38,871 nucleotides of DNA from an uncultured Oscillospiraceae bacterium (GTDB lineage Bacteria; Bacillota; Clostridia; Oscillospirales; Oscillospiraceae), in contig CAJTQP010000018.1 in the NCBI GenBank assembly GCA_910578575.1, positions 1 through 38,871 on the forward strand, given 5' to 3'. The notes below the pieces were generated by a model that did not search any database, was not told the DNA's origin, and worked only from the letters and a program-made list of their open reading frames with translations. Shown one piece after another: positions 29,716 to 37,734 of the stretch (positions are counted from its first letter, which is position 1; each line of letters starts with the position of its first letter). The translations under genes and the position numbers were made by a program.

Positions 29716-30258
29716 ATGCTCTTTTATTTTTCCATTGTCCTAGTCTATAGCTTCGTGGGTTTTCTCCTGGAGGTGGTTTACGCCATTCTGCGCCGGCACC
29801 CCCAACGAGCCCGCAAGTGCTTTCTCTTCTTTCCCCTGTGTCCGGTGTACGGCCTCAGCGCGGCGGCGATCTTGGCCCTGCCAGACCGGGTCCACAGTCA
29901 GCCGGTCCTGCTCTTCGTCGCCGGTGCCCTGCTGGCCACTGTGGTGGAATATGCCGTGGCTCTATTTTATGAGCAGGGCGTTGGGGTACGCTTTTGGGAC
30001 TACTCCCAGCAGCCGGGAAACCTGCGGGGGCGAATCTGTCCTTTTTACACCCTACTCTGGGGCAGTTTGACGCTGCTGATCTACTACGGCCTCCACCCCA
30101 CCCTGCTGCTCCTGTTGGAGCGTCTGCCCCAGGAACTACTCCTGTTTCTCTTCCCCTGTCTGGCAGCGGACGGCCTGCTGTCCCTTTGGCTGCTCCACAG
30201 GACGGGTTCCGTAAACTGCCTTGCCTGGTATCAGCCCGAACGAAAAACAGCTATGTAA
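29716..30258 (+). CDS. CmpB-like membrane protein (putative ABC transporter type IV)
   Basis: This 180-residue protein with four or five transmembrane helices matches the ABC_trans_CmpB (PF06541) pattern: SFVGFLLEVVYAILRR, FFPLCPVYG, VVEYAVALFYE, then RFWDYSQQPGNLRGRICP. The family is named for one annotated transporter component, but its function is not established. GAGGTG lies 6 bases before the ATG. The gene is monocistronic, followed by a small hairpin. It diverges from the tRNA cluster. Confidence 0.85.
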   Translation: MLFYFSIVLVYSFVGFLLEVVYAILRRHPQRARKCFLFFPLCPVYGLSAAAILALPDRVHSQPVLLFVAGALLATVVEYAVALFYEQGVGVRFWDYSQQPGNLRGRICPFYTLLWGSLTLLIYYGLHPTLLLLLERLPQELLLFLFPCLAADGLLSLWLLHRTGSVNCLAWYQPERKTAM

Positions 30259-30276
30259 GGGCCGGAAAACCGGCCC
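30259..30276 (+). terminator. Short hairpin after the CmpB-like gene
   Basis: GGGCCGG (30259-30265) pairs with CCGGCCC (30270-30276) around AAAA, directly after the stop codon. A T5 run comes only 14 bases later, so it is an imperfect terminator. Confidence 0.5.
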
Positions 30277-30297
30277 TATGCCCTTGCGCGTTTTTGT

Positions 30298-30510
30298 CTA
30301 CACCTGCTTGAGCTCCTGCAAGGTCTCCTGGATGACCTTTTTCGGTACGTAAGCTGAGCCCAGCTTGATGACCCGCTCCAGGGTCATGGGGCGGGAGTTG
30401 GCCACGATGGGCCGGTTGATCACCAGGGGGAAGCGGCGGGCCAGAATCTTCTTGGCAGGGGGATAGTCCAGCAGCTCGCCTAGAGTGATTTGGTTGTTGC
30501 GTAAATCCAT
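30298..30510 (-). CDS. Conserved 70-residue protein of unknown function
   Basis: I do not recognise a named family with certainty. The protein is MDLRNNQITLGELLDYPPAK followed by a basic middle (KILARRFPLVINRPIV) and a C-terminal helix (PKKVIQETLQELKQV). The ITLGELLDYPPA start loosely recalls DUF1858-type proteins, but no conserved cysteine is present. GGAGGTG lies 5 bases before the ATG and is exactly complementary to an upstream CACCTCC. It has no cysteine, signal peptide or membrane segment, so it is probably a small cytosolic protein, possibly sporulation-linked given its leader. Confidence 0.75.
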   Translation of the reverse strand: MDLRNNQITLGELLDYPPAKKILARRFPLVINRPIVANSRPMTLERVIKLGSAYVPKKVIQETLQELKQV

Positions 30511-30515
30511 GGTTT

Positions 30516-30545
30516 CACCTCCAGTACAGTTTATGCGTGGAGGTG
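30516..30545 (-). promoter_or_regulatory. SD-pairing inverted repeat with GCATAAACTG before the 70-residue gene
   Basis: On the minus strand CACCTCCA (complement of 30538-30545) is the perfect complement of the ribosome-site segment TGGAGGTG (complement of 30516-30523), 14 bases apart. Between them is CGCATAAACTGTAC. CATAAACT may be a sigma-E/K-type -10, with AATCATCT 13 bases upstream as -35. Alternatively the RNA could fold to hide the ribosome site. Confidence 0.45.
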
Positions 30546-30628
30546 GGCAGATGATTCTTTTTTTGTGGTATAAAGCGCCGTCCCTCGGACCATACTACCG
30601 TCAGACTCTGAAAGGAGGGTCCTTTTTC

Positions 30629-30823
30629 ATGAATCAGAGCAACTTAAAGGCCAACAACAGCATCAAATGCAGCGTTTCCAGCTGCGCCCACCACAACGGT
30701 GCCCAGAGCGTCTGCTCCCTCTCCGCCATCCAGGTAGGCACCTGTGGTCCCACCTCCAAGGACTGCGCCTGCACCGAGTGTGCCTCCTTCGAGCTGTCCA
30801 AGGGTTGCAACTGCGGCGGCTAA
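30629..30823 (+). CDS. DUF1540 small cysteine-rich protein
   Basis: The protein has 64 residues from the ATG at 30629, placed by GAAAGGAGG 10 bases upstream; the open frame before it has no ribosome site. It has the DUF1540 pattern SIKCSVSSCAHHNGAQSVC, then IQVGTC, CACTECASFE and a terminal CNCGG. This gives nine cysteines that probably bind a metal such as zinc. The function is unknown. It is a monocistronic unit with a TATAAA-like -10 at 30569-30574 and a strong terminator. Confidence 0.88.
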   Translation: MNQSNLKANNSIKCSVSSCAHHNGAQSVCSLSAIQVGTCGPTSKDCACTECASFELSKGCNCGG

Positions 30824-30848
30824 TTCTTCCCTACAAAGCACAAAAAAA

Positions 30849-30873
30849 CCGGGATGGATCACTTCCATCCCGG
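30849..30873. terminator. Bidirectional terminator between DUF1540 and rnfB
   Basis: CCGGGATGGA (30849-30858) pairs with TCCATCCCGG (30864-30873). CTTTTTC follows on the plus strand and a run of seven T follows on the minus strand, so it ends both the DUF1540 gene and the Rnf operon. Confidence 0.9.
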
Positions 30874-30909
30874 CTTTTTCTTGCTTGATGTGGATGTTAC
30901 AAAGAGCGC

Positions 30910-31923
30910 TTACTCCGCTTTGTTCTCCTCAGCAGCGGGAGCCTCAGCAGCAGGGGCGGCCTCAGGGGCCTTCTCCTCTGTCTTGGCGGTCTCCGGTGCG
31001 GGAGTCTCCTTGGCGGGTTCAGCAGTGGGAGCCGCAGGGGCGGCTTCCTTCTTCTCCCCACCAGTAGCGGCAGGTGCAGCTGCGTCCTTCTTGGGGGCAT
31101 CCTTCTTGGGCTTGGGCGGCAGGACCTTGCCGTCCACGGTGATCAACTGGCGGGGGCAAGCGCGGGAGCACATGCCGCAGCCGATGCAGATATCGTAGTT
31201 GATCTTCGCCAGGAAGTTGTCCACTTCGATGGCGCCCTCCTTGGGGCAGGCCTTCACGCAGAGCTTACAGCCGATACAGCCGTTGTCGCAAGCCTTACGG
31301 GTGATGGGGCCCTTATCGTGGGAGGAGCAGCGCAGCTCGGTGTACTTCTTGGAGTTGCGGGGGATGATCTGGATGATGTTTCTGGGACAAGCGGTGACGC
31401 AAGCGCCGCAGGCCACGCACTTATCCAGGTCCACTTCCGCCACACCGTTGATGATGTGAATGGCGTCGAACACGCAGGCGTCCACGCAGTCGCCGCCGCC
31501 CAGGCAGCCATAAGCACACTGGAGGGGGCCGGAGGAGACACGGCTGACAGCCAGGCAGCTTTCCAGGCCCACGTAGTCATAGCGGGTCTTATCCTTGCCG
31601 CCACCGGTACACATGACCTGGGCTACCTTCTTGACGCCTTCCTCCACCTCGACGCCCATGATGGCGCCGATGTTCTTGGCCAGCTCCGCACCGCCGGGGG
31701 CGCAGGCATTCACCGGGGCGATCCCCTTCACCACAGCGTTGGCATAGCCGCCGCAGCCAGGATAGCCGCAGCCGCCGCAGTTGGCGCCGGGGAGGATCTC
31801 ACCGATGGCCTCTTCGCGGGGGTCTTTCTCCACTGCGAAGACCTTGGAGGCGATGGCCAGAATGATACCAAAGATGATACCTAATACTGTCAGTACGATT
31901 GGGGCTAAAATTGTAGTACTCAT
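30910..31923 (-). CDS. rnfB: Rnf complex subunit B (ferredoxin-type)
   Basis: The 337-residue protein starts with a transmembrane helix (about 7-30). An Fe-S cluster domain follows (CGGCGYPGCGG with Cys49, 52, 57 and Cys74), and then several ferredoxin-type CxxCxxCxxxCP motifs (CVACGACVTACP, CIGCKLCVKACP, CIGCGMCSRACP). The last 60 or so residues form an Ala/Pro/Glu/Lys-rich tail that is not part of the core family and may be a flexible linker or interaction arm. RnfB is the entry point for electrons from reduced ferredoxin. It is the last gene of the operon, and a bidirectional terminator follows. Confidence 0.96.
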   Translation of the reverse strand: MSTTILAPIVLTVLGIIFGIILAIASKVFAVEKDPREEAIGEILPGANCGGCGYPGCGGYANAVVKGIAPVNACAPGGAELAKNIGAIMGVEVEEGVKKVAQVMCTGGGKDKTRYDYVGLESCLAVSRVSSGPLQCAYGCLGGGDCVDACVFDAIHIINGVAEVDLDKCVACGACVTACPRNIIQIIPRNSKKYTELRCSSHDKGPITRKACDNGCIGCKLCVKACPKEGAIEVDNFLAKINYDICIGCGMCSRACPRQLITVDGKVLPPKPKKDAPKKDAAAPAATGGEKKEAAPAAPTAEPAKETPAPETAKTEEKAPEAAPAAEAPAAEENKAE

Positions 31924-31941
31924 ATTCTCTCCTCGCCTCCC

Positions 31942-32535
31942 TTACCAAACCTTCAGGCCAGAGAAGCCCATGAATGCCAAGGAGATCAAGCTGGCCGCCA
32001 CCAGGGCGATGGGGAAACCCTCAAAGCTCTTGGGGCACTTGGCAAACTCCATGCGCTCACGCACGCTGGCAAACAGAACGATAGCGATCAGGAAGCCCAC
32101 GCCGCCAGTGATACCATAGGTCAGAGCTTCCGGGAAGGTGTAGCCCTTCTGGGCGTTCTGGAGCACCACGCCCAGCACGGCGCAGTTGGTGGTGATCAGA
32201 GGCAGGTATACACCCAGGGCCTCATAGAGGGAGGGCATAGCCTTTTGCAGGAACATTTCCACGAACTGGACCAGCGAGGCAATGACCAGGATGAAGGTCA
32301 CCGTCTGCAAGAATCCGTCCAGCCCGAAGCGCTTGAGAATGAACTCATTGATGGGCCAGTTGACCGCAGAGGCCACGCCCATAACAAAGATAACTGCCAT
32401 GCCCATGCCCAGCGCGGTCTCGACCTTCTTGGACACGCCCATGAAGGGGCAGATGCCTAAGAACTGGGACAGGACGAAGTTATTGATCAAAACCGCGCCC
32501 AAGGCGATCGAAAGCAGGCTAGTGATACTTTCCAT
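31942..32535 (-). CDS. rnfA: Rnf complex subunit A
   Basis: This 197-residue integral membrane protein has six hydrophobic helices: LLSIALGAVLINNFVLSQFLG, CPFMGVSK, ALGVYLPLITTNCAVLGVVL and GVGFLIAIVLFASVRERME. RnfA and RnfE are homologous and together hold a membrane Fe-S cluster; here conserved Cys residues occur in GICPFMG and TTNCAVLG. Its start overlaps the rnfE stop by one base (TAATG). The order E-A-B is standard. Confidence 0.95.
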   Translation of the reverse strand: MESITSLLSIALGAVLINNFVLSQFLGICPFMGVSKKVETALGMGMAVIFVMGVASAVNWPINEFILKRFGLDGFLQTVTFILVIASLVQFVEMFLQKAMPSLYEALGVYLPLITTNCAVLGVVLQNAQKGYTFPEALTYGITGGVGFLIAIVLFASVRERMEFAKCPKSFEGFPIALVAASLISLAFMGFSGLKVW

Positions 32536-33170
32536 TACTTCGCCACCTCCTTATTCTTCTTGGGCTTATTCATGAAATACTGCACTGCGGCAATGAAGAT
32601 ACCCAGGGTCAGGAAGCCGCCCACAGGCAGGATCATACCCAGCGCTGCAGCGTCCGGGGGCAGGATCTGGATGCCCTTGCCGCCGTTGAGGATGCCGCCG
32701 CCAAAGGTGCCAGCGCCAAAGAACTCACGGATGATGCACATGATGGTCAGGGCCACCATGTTGCCGAAGCCCTGGAAGATACCGTCCAGGGCGGCAGCGC
32801 CGATGCCATTCTTGGAGGCAAAGCCCTCGGCACGGCCCAGGATGATACAGTTGACCACGATCAGGGGGATGAACAGGCCCAAGCTCTTGGACAGGGCCGG
32901 AACGAAAGCCTTCAGCAGCAGGTCAACCATGGTCACGAAGCCGGCAATGACAACGATGTAGCAGGCGATACGGACCTTGTTGGGAATGATCTTCCGCAGG
33001 GCGGAGATAACCACGTTGGAGCAGGTCAGGATGATCATAACCGACAGACCCATGCCCAAGCCGTTGAACATGGAGGTGGTGATAGCCAGGATGGGACACA
33101 TGCCCAGCAGCTGCACCAGAACGGGGTTTTGGGTAATCAGACCTTCAAAAAATTGCTTCTTAACGTTCAT
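32535..33170 (-). CDS. rnfE: Rnf complex subunit E
   Basis: This 211-residue membrane protein is related to RnfA: FFEGLITQNPVLVQLLGMCPILAI, then FIPLIVVNCIILGRAEGFASKN and GFGNMVALTIMCIIREFFGAG. Cysteines in GMCP and VNCI mark the paired membrane Fe-S site. It is 15 bases downstream of rnfG and overlaps rnfA. The C-terminus is a short lysine-rich tail. Confidence 0.95.
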   Translation of the reverse strand: MNVKKQFFEGLITQNPVLVQLLGMCPILAITTSMFNGLGMGLSVMIILTCSNVVISALRKIIPNKVRIACYIVVIAGFVTMVDLLLKAFVPALSKSLGLFIPLIVVNCIILGRAEGFASKNGIGAAALDGIFQGFGNMVALTIMCIIREFFGAGTFGGGILNGGKGIQILPPDAAALGMILPVGGFLTLGIFIAAVQYFMNKPKKNKEVAK

Positions 33171-33185
33171 TGTCTTCCTCCCTCC

Positions 33186-33728
33186 TTAACCCAGCGATTC
33201 CACGACAGAGAACGCAGTGTTCACGCCGTCACACACCGCGCGGGAGGTGATGGTGGAGCCGGTGATGGCCACGATGGTGCCGCCGTCCTTCTCCACGCTC
33301 ACGCTGCCGTTGGCACCCACGAACTGGGCCTGCCACTCAGGGTCGGTGGCCTTGGAGCCCAGACCGGAGGTCTCGGCGTGGGAGATGACGGCGATGCCGG
33401 TGACGTTGCCCTCGGCGTCCACACCGGTCATCATGTCGATGGCGCCGCCGAAGCCGTTGGGGGAGAGGACTTCCACCACGTAGCCGGCGTCCCCAGCCTT
33501 GTACACAGCCTTGACGGTGGCATCGCTGCCATCGTAGGGCACTTCCTCATAGGAGTCCGCAGGCATAACCACTTTGAGGGAATCCTGCACGGTCTTTTCC
33601 GTGTTTGCCTTGATGGGTTCTTCTGTGATGCTGTTGACCAGGCCCAGCAGGGTGGCCATGACCAGGCAGATCACTGCCAGCACGATGACGAGGCTGGCCA
33701 AGCTTTCGGTTTTCTTTTCAGCACTCAT
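33186..33728 (-). CDS. rnfG: Rnf complex subunit G (covalent flavoprotein)
   Basis: This 180-residue protein has one N-terminal transmembrane helix (about 11-32) and an extracytoplasmic FMN-binding domain. The flavinylation motif is TGSTITS (156-162); Thr159 corresponds to the residue that carries FMN in RnfG/NqrC, with Ser in place of the usual Ala of the GAT core. ApbE, which attaches the flavin, is not in the window. The start overlaps rnfD by 4 bases. Confidence 0.94.
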   Translation of the reverse strand: MSAEKKTESLASLVIVLAVICLVMATLLGLVNSITEEPIKANTEKTVQDSLKVVMPADSYEEVPYDGSDATVKAVYKAGDAGYVVEVLSPNGFGGAIDMMTGVDAEGNVTGIAVISHAETSGLGSKATDPEWQAQFVGANGSVSVEKDGGTIVAITGSTITSRAVCDGVNTAFSVVESLG

Positions 33729-34804
33729 GCCTCAGCGCCCTCCTTTCCAGCCTTTTTGGCGGCTTTGGCCGCTGCCTTCTCCGCCTGGCGCATCTCTTTG
33801 GTGACGCCGAAACGGGCGGGCATGGTGGCCTTGTCAATGAGCCACACGCAGATGTTCATGACCAGGATAGAGTAGCACACGCCTTCGGGATAACCGCCGA
33901 AGTAGCGGATGAACACCACCAGCAGGCCCGCGCCAATGCCGAAGATCACTTCGCCCTTGGGGGTGTTGGGGCTGGTCACATAGTCGGTAGCCATGAAGAA
34001 GGCACCCAGGAACAGGCCGCCGCCGAAGATCTCAAAGAGCATCCACTGGAAGGCATTGCCTTCGCCACGGCTGAAGATCAGGGTCAAAACGGCCACAGTG
34101 GCGATGTAAGCCACGGGGATACGAATGCGGATGACTCCGCGGGCGATCAGGTAGATGCCGCCGATGAGCAGGGCGATGGCGGAAACCTCACCGATACAGC
34201 CGCCCACGTTGCCGATGAACATATCTGCCAGGGTAGCGGGCTCATAGCCCAGGTCAGCGTTGCCGATCTGGGGCAGCAGGCCGCCCTTCATGAAGTCCAC
34301 GGACAGGGGGGTGGCGCCGGTGACGGCGTCAGCAGCGGAGCCCACGGAGGCCCAGTGCTCCTTGCCCGGCAGCACCCAGGTGGTCATAGGCACCGGGTAG
34401 CAGAGCATCATGAACGCACGGCCAGCCAGGGCGGGGTTGAGGAAGTTGGTCCCCAAGCCACCGAAGAGCTGCTTGACGATGACGATGGCGAAGAAGTCGC
34501 CGATGATCAGGATCCCGTAAGACAGGGTCACGGGACACACAAAGGCCAGCAGCACGCCGGTGATGGCGGCAGACAGGTCATTGATGGGGTTGGGCTTGTG
34601 GAGCAGCTTGCAATAGCCCCACTCAAAGATCTCGCAGGCCACCACGGAAATCAGGGTCATAACCAAGGCGCGGGGGCCAAAGACATAGATTGCCATAACC
34701 ATGGCGGGGATCAGGGCGATGAGCACATCCCGCATCAGGTTCTGGGTCCCAACAGGGGACGAAGCGTGGGGCGAGGAGGCTACGCTCAGTTTATATTCTT
34801 CCAT
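33725..34804 (-). CDS. rnfD: Rnf complex subunit D (membrane, covalent FMN)
   Basis: This 359-residue protein with many transmembrane helices matches RnfD/NqrB: SSPHASSPVGTQNLMRDVLI, NDLSAAITGVLLAFVCP, GGLGTNFLNPALAGRAF. The flavinylation site is DAVTGATPLS with Thr165. Later come GGGLFLGAFFMATDYVTSP and GCYSILVMN-like helices. A Lys/Ala-rich tail of about 20 residues ends the protein. It carries electrons and ions across the membrane in ferredoxin:NAD oxidoreduction. Confidence 0.96.
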   Translation of the reverse strand: MEEYKLSVASSPHASSPVGTQNLMRDVLIALIPAMVMAIYVFGPRALVMTLISVVACEIFEWGYCKLLHKPNPINDLSAAITGVLLAFVCPVTLSYGILIIGDFFAIVIVKQLFGGLGTNFLNPALAGRAFMMLCYPVPMTTWVLPGKEHWASVGSAADAVTGATPLSVDFMKGGLLPQIGNADLGYEPATLADMFIGNVGGCIGEVSAIALLIGGIYLIARGVIRIRIPVAYIATVAVLTLIFSRGEGNAFQWMLFEIFGGGLFLGAFFMATDYVTSPNTPKGEVIFGIGAGLLVVFIRYFGGYPEGVCYSILVMNICVWLIDKATMPARFGVTKEMRQAEKAAAKAAKKAGKEGAEA

Positions 34805-34819
34805 TGCTGTCTCCCCTCC

Positions 34820-36139
34820 TTATTTCTTTGCCGCCTGCTGGCGGATGGCGAATTTCGCGGTACGGAACTGCTGGACCAGAGGGATCCTGGCCGGGCAAAT
34901 GTACTGGCAGCTCCCGCACTCCATGCAGTCCATGAGGCGCAGCTCCTCGGTCTCGCTCCAACGGCGGGCCTTGGCGTACATGTTCATGAACAGCGGCGTC
35001 AGGTGCATGGGACATACGTTGACGCAGCGGGCGCAGCGGATGCAGGTGGGATTGGGGCTGGTCTTGGGCATCTCATCCTTGCTCAGGCAGAGGATGCAGT
35101 TGCTGGCCTTCCCCATGGTCACGGAGAGGTCATACTGGGCAAAGCCCATCATGGGGCCGCCGGAGATGACCCGCGCGGGGGTACCGTCGAAGCCGCCGGC
35201 TTCTTCGATCAAGTGGGAGAAGGGGGTACCCACCGGAGCGATCAGGTTCACGGGGTTCTTGACCGCGCCACCGGTGATGGTAATGGCCCGCTGGTAAACA
35301 GGCAGGCCCAGAGCCACCGCGTCGTAGATGGCCGCCGTGGTGGCGGCGTTGAACACGCAGCAGCCCACATCTGCGGGGAGCTTGCCGGGAGGAACCTCGC
35401 GGCCGGTGATCGCCTGGATGAGCTGCTTCTCAGCACCCTGGGGGTACCGGGTGTGCAGGGCCTCCACGGTGATATCCTTGGCGTCTCCTACCAATTCTTT
35501 CAGGTGGTTGACCGCATCCATCTTGTTGTCCTCGATGCCGATGGTGGCATGGGGAAGCTGGAGGGCCTTCATGATGAAGCGAGCGCCGCCGATGATCTTC
35601 TCGCCCTGCTCAAGCATCAGGCGATGGTCTGCGGTGATATAGGGCTCGCATTCTGCACCATTGATAATAATGGTGTCTGCTTTGCCAACTGCGGAGCTGA
35701 TCTTGACGTGGGTGGGGAAGCCCGCGCCGCCCATACCGGTACAGCCAGCGTCGCGGATGATGTCGATGATCTCCTGAGCACTCAGGCTATCAACGTTATC
35801 CCGCGGCTTGCAGTCCGGGCTAAGGGTGTTTTTGAAATCGTTTTCGATCACGACAGAAAGCGTAGGCACACCGCCGGTGCCGGGACGGGGCTCCACTGCC
35901 ACAACCTTACCAGACACGCTGGCGTGGATGGGCGCGCCGAGGCCCGCTGTTTCACCGATCATTTGGCCGATCATCACCTCGTCGCCTTTTTGCACCACGG
36001 GCTTACAGGGCGCGCCGATGTGCATGGACATCGGGATCACGACCTGGGCCGGGGCATTGGCGAGCAGCTGGATCGGTTTATGCTCAGTAGCTTCCTTGTG
36101 TTCGGCGGGGTGGACGCCGCCGTAGAACTTTTGCTTCAT
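34820..36139 (-). CDS. rnfC: Rnf complex subunit C (NADH-binding)
   Basis: The protein has 439 residues from the ATG at 36139, which has AGAGGTGATG upstream; an in-frame start nine codons earlier lacks a site. It has an N-terminal barrel-sandwich region (FYGGVHPAEHK; MIGETAGLGAPIHASVSGKVV), a flavin/NADH fold with DAGCTGMGGAGFPTHVK and NGAECEPYITADHRLML, an SLBB-type segment, and two 4Fe-4S motifs (CIRCARCVNVCP and CMECGSCQYICP). RnfC exchanges electrons with NAD. It is the first gene of rnfCDGEAB, the clostridial order, so the window carries a complete ferredoxin:NAD oxidoreductase driving ion export. Confidence 0.96.
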   Translation of the reverse strand: MKQKFYGGVHPAEHKEATEHKPIQLLANAPAQVVIPMSMHIGAPCKPVVQKGDEVMIGQMIGETAGLGAPIHASVSGKVVAVEPRPGTGGVPTLSVVIENDFKNTLSPDCKPRDNVDSLSAQEIIDIIRDAGCTGMGGAGFPTHVKISSAVGKADTIIINGAECEPYITADHRLMLEQGEKIIGGARFIMKALQLPHATIGIEDNKMDAVNHLKELVGDAKDITVEALHTRYPQGAEKQLIQAITGREVPPGKLPADVGCCVFNAATTAAIYDAVALGLPVYQRAITITGGAVKNPVNLIAPVGTPFSHLIEEAGGFDGTPARVISGGPMMGFAQYDLSVTMGKASNCILCLSKDEMPKTSPNPTCIRCARCVNVCPMHLTPLFMNMYAKARRWSETEELRLMDCMECGSCQYICPARIPLVQQFRTAKFAIRQQAAKK

Positions 36140-36220
36140 AGCATCACCTCTGTTTTTCCTTGCCAAATTCTCTTTTTCCCCAAAGATCGTATCAGCCTGC
36201 AGTCAGACTAAAACAGTATA

Positions 36221-36249
36221 ATAATAAATCGAAAGTGCGCAATTGTCCA
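36221..36249 (-). promoter_or_regulatory. Candidate sigma-A promoter of the rnf operon
   Basis: On the minus strand TGGACA (36244-36249) and TATTAT (36221-36226) are 17 bases apart, about 80 bases upstream of rnfC. An overlapping alternative, TTGCGC with TATACT, is also possible. Confidence 0.6.
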
Positions 36250-36330
36250 GTAGTTTTATTCACAAATTTGTCATAAGTTCGGAAATTTTAGCGCCGGCCC
36301 CCTTCCCGCCTTTTCTTTTTCTGAAAAACT

Positions 36331-36339
36331 TGCTATACT
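36331..36339 (+). promoter_or_regulatory. Extended -10 promoter of the SGNH gene
   Basis: TGCTATACT is an extended -10 element with no convincing -35 at the right distance. It lies 34 bases upstream of the ATG. Confidence 0.5.
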
Positions 36340-36373
36340 GACTTCAACATTCTATGCTTGGAGGCAATGGGTT

Positions 36374-37018
36374 ATGGCGGTAAAATTGATTTCTGTCCTG
36401 GGGGACTCCATCAGCACCTTCCAGGACTACACACCCCCCAGCGGGGTTTATTACGCCCCCACCTTCGGTTCCGTCACCGGAGTGGGGTCTGCGGCGGACT
36501 GTTGGTGGATGCAGGTGATCCAGGCCCTGGGGGGCCAACTGTTGTGCAACGACTCCTGGTCCGGGAGCACTGTCAGCATCCAGGGCGGTGCCATGCCGGC
36601 GTGCAGTCCCAGCCGCATCCGGCGCTTATGCCGGGACGGCTTAGTGCCAGATCTGGTCCTCATTTACACAGGTCTGAATGACGTGGAGCGCCATGTCCCT
36701 CCTGAGGTCTTTGGGGCGGATTATCACAGTATGCTGCGGCGCATTCAGGAAAGCTATCCCGAAGCTCAGGTCACCTGCGGCACCCTGCTGGCAGGCTATC
36801 TTGGGGACTCCCCTTTTCGTCAATTTGCCTATTTCCGGGCCCGGTTGGAAGAATACAACCAGGCCATCCGGGCGGCCGCGGCGGCCCATGGCTACCAGGT
36901 GGCAGATATGGCAGCTCTGGGCAAGGAATACGCCTCTATGGACGGCCTCCACCCCAACGGCCAGGGCATGGCTCAGTTGGCGGCCCTCTGGCTGGAGAGC
37001 CTGGAATTGGCCCGCTAA
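36374..37018 (+). CDS. Cytosolic SGNH/GDSL-type hydrolase
   Basis: This 214-residue protein has SGNH blocks in order: LGDSIST (block I, Ser12), NDSWSGST, YTGLNDV (block III Asn) and DGLHPNGQG (block V Asp/His). It has no signal peptide or transmembrane helix, so it is probably an intracellular esterase or lipase-like enzyme. The substrate is not visible. GGAGG lies about 10 bases before the ATG. It is unrelated in layout to the anchored SGNH protein at 5202. It is monocistronic, divergent from rnf. Confidence 0.9.
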   Translation: MAVKLISVLGDSISTFQDYTPPSGVYYAPTFGSVTGVGSAADCWWMQVIQALGGQLLCNDSWSGSTVSIQGGAMPACSPSRIRRLCRDGLVPDLVLIYTGLNDVERHVPPEVFGADYHSMLRRIQESYPEAQVTCGTLLAGYLGDSPFRQFAYFRARLEEYNQAIRAAAAAHGYQVADMAALGKEYASMDGLHPNGQGMAQLAALWLESLELAR

Positions 37019-37076
37019 TTGGATTCTAGCAGGATTTTGTGCAAAACGCAAAGGGAACTGTTGGGACGATAGGAAA

Positions 37077-37119
37077 AGAAGCTGCGGCCACCTGATTACG
37101 GGCAGGTGCCACAGCTTCT
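37077..37119 (-). terminator. Terminator after the lipoprotein pair
   Basis: AGAAGCTG (37077-37084) pairs with CAGCTTCT (37112-37119), with inner CACCTG/CAGGTG pairing. TTTTCC follows on the minus strand, 8 bases after the lipoprotein stop. The convergent SGNH gene ends 59 bases away and may share it. Confidence 0.75.
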
Positions 37120-37127
37120 CATTTCTA

Positions 37128-37712
37128 CTATTCAAAATAAATCGTGACGGCATATACATAGGGATAGTCCCGCACAGCTAGATTTTCCGGCGCGAAGAAG
37201 TCCGACAAATCACAGTCATTTTCCGACGCGCCCATGCCGTAGCACTCTACTACCAGGGGGATTTCCTTCCCAGGAACGATATCCATCCGGCTCCTGGCAA
37301 TGAGACTACAACCCTCCATGTCCGAGATATCCTCCGAAAGCTCCGGCTTGTAGGTATTCCCAAATCCATTCGTGGATACATAAATCCCGGCGGGAAGCCT
37401 GTCGAAAGCCATGGAAAAACGGTGGCTGCCGGGTTTCAAATCCTCCACCCTGCCCAGCTCGGCCCGCTTGTCCCATTGTCCGTCCTGAAGTGCATAGACG
37501 CGAAGCACCATATCATCCACGCTGTCGTCTGTTGAAACTTGGTAGCTGTATTGTTCACAACCTTCTCCAAGGCTTTCCTGCCAAGACGCTTGATCGCCCA
37601 ATTCTTCTTTTGTAGCGCCTGTTCCCTGGATGTACATGGTCCCCTTGCCGCAGGCGCATAACAACATAAGCATCACCGCAATTAGGACGGCTGCAACGTT
37701 TCGTTTCCCCAT
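37128..37712 (-). CDS. Lipoprotein of unknown function, paralogue A
   Basis: The protein has 194 residues from the ATG at 37712, which has GGGGAGG upstream; the 33 extra in-frame residues before it overlap the neighbouring gene and are unlikely. The signal peptide reads MGKRNVAAVLIAVMLMLL with lipidated Cys21 in LCAC. The mature part has LRVYALQDGQWDKR, FDRLPAGIYVSTNGF and a C-terminal VYAVTIYFE. It matches the next gene upstream in these segments, so the two arose by tandem duplication. I do not recognise the family. It is the second gene of a two-gene operon ending in a terminator. Confidence 0.8.
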   Translation of the reverse strand: MGKRNVAAVLIAVMLMLLCACGKGTMYIQGTGATKEELGDQASWQESLGEGCEQYSYQVSTDDSVDDMVLRVYALQDGQWDKRAELGRVEDLKPGSHRFSMAFDRLPAGIYVSTNGFGNTYKPELSEDISDMEGCSLIARSRMDIVPGKEIPLVVECYGMGASENDCDLSDFFAPENLAVRDYPYVYAVTIYFE

Positions 37713-37734
37713 AAAACTGCCTCCCCTAAAAATT

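Noticed and set aside
30485..30628. 48-residue N-terminal extension of the DUF1540 protein
   Set aside because: The ribosome site AAAGGAGG sits directly before the internal ATG at 30629, and the upstream part overlaps the divergent gene's leader.
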